From positions 38,736-102,735 of the forward strand of contig CACYSG010000002.1 of NCBI GenBank assembly GCA_902776955.1: a stretch of DNA of 64,000 nt, written 5' to 3'. The notes below the pieces were generated by a model. That model made no database searches and was not told the origin of the DNA. It worked only from the letters and a program-made list of their open reading frames with translations. The translations under genes were made by a program, and so were the position numbers. This DNA is from an uncultured Bacteroidales bacterium (GTDB lineage: Bacteria > Bacteroidota > Bacteroidia > Bacteroidales > Muribaculaceae). How positions within the stretch are numbered: position 1 is the stretch's first letter; each line of letters begins with the position of its first letter. Shown one piece after another: positions 61,281 through 64,000 of this stretch.

Positions 61281-61527
61281 CCACATCAAGCGTTTCGTGC
61301 ATGAGGTGCTGCACTTCATCGGCTGGCTGTTGATACTACCCATCCGTTTTTACCAGAAGTACATCTCTCCGCTCAAGCCGCCCACCTGCCGCTTCACGCC
61401 CACCTGCAGCCAGTATGCTATCGAGGCTATCCGCAAGCATGGCCCGTTCAAGGGGTTTGCCCTCGCCGTGTGGCGCATCCTGCGTTGCAATCCCTGGGGC
61501 GGCAGTGGCTATGATCCCGTGCCATGA
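61267..61527 (+). CDS. yidD: Membrane protein insertion efficiency factor
   Basis: 86 residues. The core [40 protein letters not shown] is the YidD signature, with two conserved Cys residues. It assists YidC-type membrane insertion. It follows rnpA with overlap and overlaps the tatD-type gene by four bases, so all three form one operon. Confidence 0.96.
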   Translation: MKMIDHIKRFVHEVLHFIGWLLILPIRFYQKYISPLKPPTCRFTPTCSQYAIEAIRKHGPFKGFALAVWRILRCNPWGGSGYDPVP

Positions 61528-62153
61528 ACGAGATTCTTGATTTCCATACCCATTGTCCGGTCGCGACATCGGCCCTCATTTCGGTTGACCCGCGTGAATT
61601 TGACCCGCGGCTCGGTTTGTGCTATTCGGTGGGTTTCCATCCCTGGCATGGCATTGACCGTTTGACCGACGAGGATTATGAACTGTTGGATCGTTGTGCG
61701 CGTCATCCTCAGGTTCTCGCCATCGGCGAAACCGGCATGGACCATTTGCGCGGAGCCCCGCTTGACTGCCAGCGCGAGGCTTTTGTGCGTCACCTGCGGC
61801 TGGCGTCTCTCCTGGGTAAACCGGTGGTGGTGCATTGCGTGAGGGCGGCTCAGGATATCCTGTCGGCGCGGCATCAGGCGGCGCTCGACAGTGTGCCGTT
61901 GGTCATCCATGGTATGAGGTCGGGCGAGCGTGTGGCCCGTGTTCTGCTTGACGCGGGGTGTTACTTGTCATTCGGCGAACATTTCAACGAGGCGGCAGTA
62001 CGGCTCACCCCGCTTGACCGCATACTGCTCGAGACCGATGAATCACCAGTCGATATCAACAGCATTGCTGCGGCGGTAGCGCATGCCCTGGACCTCCCGC
62101 CCGAGCAACTCGTTGCCCAGGTCACCGCTAACGCGCGTAAGCTCCTTTATTGA
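61524..62153 (+). CDS. TatD family metal-dependent hydrolase
   Basis: 209 residues, shorter than the usual 260. DFHTHC (6-11) binds metal, followed by [34 protein letters not shown] and LLETDESP, all TatD motifs. TatD enzymes act as 3'-5' DNases or related hydrolases. The shorter length comes from missing loops rather than from truncation, since the C-terminus is intact ([10 protein letters not shown]). Confidence 0.88.
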   Translation: MNEILDFHTHCPVATSALISVDPREFDPRLGLCYSVGFHPWHGIDRLTDEDYELLDRCARHPQVLAIGETGMDHLRGAPLDCQREAFVRHLRLASLLGKPVVVHCVRAAQDILSARHQAALDSVPLVIHGMRSGERVARVLLDAGCYLSFGEHFNEAAVRLTPLDRILLETDESPVDINSIAAAVAHALDLPPEQLVAQVTANARKLLY

Positions 62154-62518
62154 ATTCTATTAGTGTCTGGGTAAACATCGTTTAAGATGAATCAGGCAGG
62201 GTGATTTGTTTATGCGAGCGAAACACCCGGAGGGTGGCATCTGATTAACCGGGGGTACCTGCTAATGAAACGAGCGAAGCGAGTGAATTGGCAGGCACCC
62301 CCGGTGCCACAATGCCTCTATATCGTCGCCGGAGGCGACCCCAATACCCATAACCGTCAAGGGGGTCGCCTTCAGCGACATTCTTACTTACGTCCTTACC
62401 CGTGGTGATGCTGGCTCTCTCGCTCCGCTCAAGCCCTAAGACTCGTTGATGTCTGTAGTCAACTATCAACTAATAAATTAGAACAATCAAATAGACTTTT
62501 TCCCAAACACTTATTGTT
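62154..62518. other. Noncoding block of 365 bases rich in hairpins
   Basis: Several nested inverted repeats: CACCC-GGA-GGGTG; CCGGGGGT..CCTGC paired with GGCAGG..ACCCCCGG across about 25 bases containing GAGCGAAGCGAG; GTCGCC-GGA-GGCGAC; and GGCGACCCC paired with GGGGTCGCC further on. Later there is CTCGCTCCGCTC, a complement-like relative of the GAGCGAAGCGAG motif. No open frame fits it and no known RNA family was recognised. Candidate structured RNA or composite palindromic repeat. Confidence 0.5.
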
Positions 62519-63712
62519 TTAGCGGGTAACCGCTGCTGCCAGCCGTTCCATGCCCTCGGCGAGGACGCTGCGCGGGACAGCGACATTCAGGCGCATGAAG
62601 CCGCTTCCGCCCCTGCCAAACATCGCGCCGTCGTTCAGGCCGATGCGCGCCTTGTTGACAAACAGGTCGATGAGCGCGTCATGTTCCAGACCCAGGCCCG
62701 TGCAGTCGAGCCAGACGAGGAACGACGCTTGAGGCTTGATGGCGACAACTCCCGGGATGTGGTCGCGGCAATAATCCACCACCATGTCGATGTTGTCCTC
62801 GATATAATCCAGGCATTGGCTCAGCCACTCGCCGCCATGGCGATAAGCGGCCCGTGTCGCGGTCATGGACAGGAAGTTGGGGGCACTCTGGCTGTTGACC
62901 GATAACCAGTTGAAGAAGGGTTTGCGCAACTCGGGATTCTTCACGACACACCACGAGCTGACGATGCCGGCAATGTTGAACGTCTTGCTCGGCGCACCCA
63001 TCACCACGCCCACGGCACGCGCGTCGTCGCTCACGGTGAGGAACGGCGTGTGGCGATGTCCCTTAAGCACAAGGTCACCGTGGATCTCGTCGCTGAAGAC
63101 CACCACGCCATATTTCCTGGCCAGCGTCGCCACCTGTTGCAGCACGTCGGCGCCCCAAGCGATGCCGATGGGGTTGTGGGGATTGCACAGCACCATCATG
63201 GCGGGGCGCTCGGTCTCGAAGATGCGCTCCAGCCCTTCGAGGTCCATCTCGTAGAATCCGTCGGGCGTCCTCTTCAGGTCGTTGACCGCCACCATGCGGT
63301 TGTTGCCGGTGATTACCATCCTGAAGGGGTGGTATACCGGTTCCTGGATGACGATTTTGTCGCCAGGGCGGGTGAAATGGTTGACGGCGAGGCCGAAGCC
63401 GTTCACGATGCCGCCGATGAAGCACACCTCCTCCTCGGTGAACTCCAGCCCGTTGCGCTCACGCTGCCAGTCGATGATCGACTGCCAGTAGTCCTCGAGG
63501 GGCACGCTGTAGCCATAGATGGGGTGCTCGGTGACACGGCGGGCGAGAGCCTCGGTGATATCGGGGCATGCCGCGAAGCCCATGTCGGCCACCCACAGCG
63601 GCAACACATCTTCGCGCCCGAACATCTCCTGGCACATGTCGTACATCACACTGCCGCTGCCACGGCGGTCAATCACACGGTCAAAGTCATATTTCTTCTC
63701 CATCTGATCCAT
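62519..63712 (-). CDS. MalY/PatB-family PLP enzyme, cystathionine beta-lyase-like
   Basis: 397 residues from the ATG at 63712 (or 63703); the in-frame start at 63763 lies upstream of the promoter and is excluded. PLP fold type I: VLPLWVADMGFAACP, GIVNGFGLAVNHF, LCNPHNPIG, VVFSDEIHGDLVL and the PLP lysine in GAPSKTFNIAG. MalY/PatB enzymes cleave the C-S bond of cystathionine or cysteine. The end (FMRLNVAVPRSVLAEGMERL) is complete. Confidence 0.93.
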   Translation of the reverse strand: MDQMEKKYDFDRVIDRRGSGSVMYDMCQEMFGREDVLPLWVADMGFAACPDITEALARRVTEHPIYGYSVPLEDYWQSIIDWQRERNGLEFTEEEVCFIGGIVNGFGLAVNHFTRPGDKIVIQEPVYHPFRMVITGNNRMVAVNDLKRTPDGFYEMDLEGLERIFETERPAMMVLCNPHNPIGIAWGADVLQQVATLARKYGVVVFSDEIHGDLVLKGHRHTPFLTVSDDARAVGVVMGAPSKTFNIAGIVSSWCVVKNPELRKPFFNWLSVNSQSAPNFLSMTATRAAYRHGGEWLSQCLDYIEDNIDMVVDYCRDHIPGVVAIKPQASFLVWLDCTGLGLEHDALIDLFVNKARIGLNDGAMFGRGGSGFMRLNVAVPRSVLAEGMERLAAAVTR

Positions 63713-63732
63713 TTTTTTGTTGGTTTGATTCC

Positions 63733-63741
63733 ACAAAGTTA
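63733..63741 (-). promoter_or_regulatory. Promoter of the MalY/PatB gene
   Basis: Minus strand TAACTTTGT with TTTG 19 bases upstream; decides the start at 63712. Confidence 0.78.
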
Positions 63742-63912
63742 CTGTTTTTGCACGAAAGACCAAAATATCTGCCCTTTTCTGTCAAAAAAACATATTTTTA
63801 TAAATACCTATAAATCAACTTGTTGCGAAATTCGTGGTTTTGGGCGCAAAAGAAAAATGCACTTTTTTTTAAAAAAAATCGCCAAAATAGTTGGTAGTTC
63901 CGAAAAAAGCAG

Positions 63913-63921
63913 TACCTTTGC
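63913..63921 (+). promoter_or_regulatory. Promoter of tRNA-Lys
   Basis: TACCTTTGC with TTG about 19 bases upstream; 21 bases before the tRNA. Confidence 0.85.
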
Positions 63922-63942
63922 AGTCGCAATTGAACAAACGAT

Positions 63943-64000
63943 GACTCCGTAGCTCAGTTGGTAGAGCAATTGACTCTTAATCAATGGGTCGTGGGTTCGA
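63943..64000 (+). tRNA. tRNA-Lys (anticodon CTT), partial at window end
   Basis: The 5' acceptor strand GACTCCG, D arm GCTC-AGTTGGTA-GAGC, anticodon stem ATTGA/TCAAT with loop CTCTTAA (anticodon CTT, codon AAG) and the start of the T arm are visible; the 3' part is outside. Confidence 0.88.

Noticed and set aside
63713-63763. Upstream start of the MalY/PatB gene
   Set aside because: It lies over and upstream of the promoter -7 box, so it would not be in the transcript.

Overview
The window looks like chromosomal DNA of an anaerobic gut Bacteroidales bacterium, most likely near Muribaculaceae or Prevotellaceae (inference, no search run). The reasons are the many TAnnTTTG (-7) promoters with TTTG/TTG near -33, a type IX secretion component (PorZ) together with proteins carrying a T9SS-like C-terminal sorting domain, and typical Bacteroidetes families (DUF4251, DUF4271, RhuM-Fic, S41 lipoprotein, GH89). 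Coding DNA is GC-rich, while several accessory genes and noncoding gaps are clearly AT-rich.

Layout. 0-0.45 kb: tail of a serine recombinase running into the 3' end of tRNA-Pro. 0.5-5.2 kb: polA (minus), then a polyprenyl diphosphate synthase and rnhB (plus). 5.4-17.2 kb: four large secreted proteins on the minus strand, one with a dockerin, two with T9SS-like tails, and two adjacent ones that look like a split version of the third. 18-24 kb: S41 lipoprotein, a GxxExxY gene enclosed by inverted repeats, a DUF3316-like protein, a short MITE-like element with related ends, parC, and an 18-copy 34-bp hairpin array. 24.2-30.9 kb: an operon of unknown protein, MoxR-type ATPase and VWA protein, then a glycosyltransferase, an M16 peptidase and an S24 repressor with a palindromic operator. 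31-38.5 kb (plus): CotH-like kinase, thioesterase, thioredoxin, nucleotide hydrolase, VOC protein, RhuM-Fic, YdcZ transporter, DUF1016 nuclease, AlkZ-related protein, small secreted repeat protein. 38.7-43.2 kb: sbcDC. 43.5-55.9 kb: DUF4251 lipoprotein, porZ, aspartate aminotransferase, lipid A-type acyltransferase, BASS transporter, thioesterase, lpxB-folA-thyA, DUF2752, GYF_2/CD225, pldA, DUF554. 56-64 kb: GH89 alpha-N-acetylglucosaminidase, LOG protein, DUF4271-hemD, rnpA-yidD-tatD, a hairpin-rich noncoding block, a MalY/PatB lyase and a partial tRNA-Lys.

How it fits together. The secreted proteins, PorZ, the acyltransferase, LpxB and PldA belong to envelope building and surface export. 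polA, rnhB, parC and sbcDC are replication and repair genes. The most unusual theme is repetitive DNA: arrays with an exact 9-bp period recur in gaps and once inside polA in frame, a 34-bp hairpin array sits upstream of parC, and two inverted-repeat elements sit in one 1.5-kb stretch, the larger carrying a GxxExxY gene. The best candidates for something undescribed are the GxxExxY element with its short relative, the 34-bp array, the split secreted-protein genes, and the unknown-MoxR-VWA operon.
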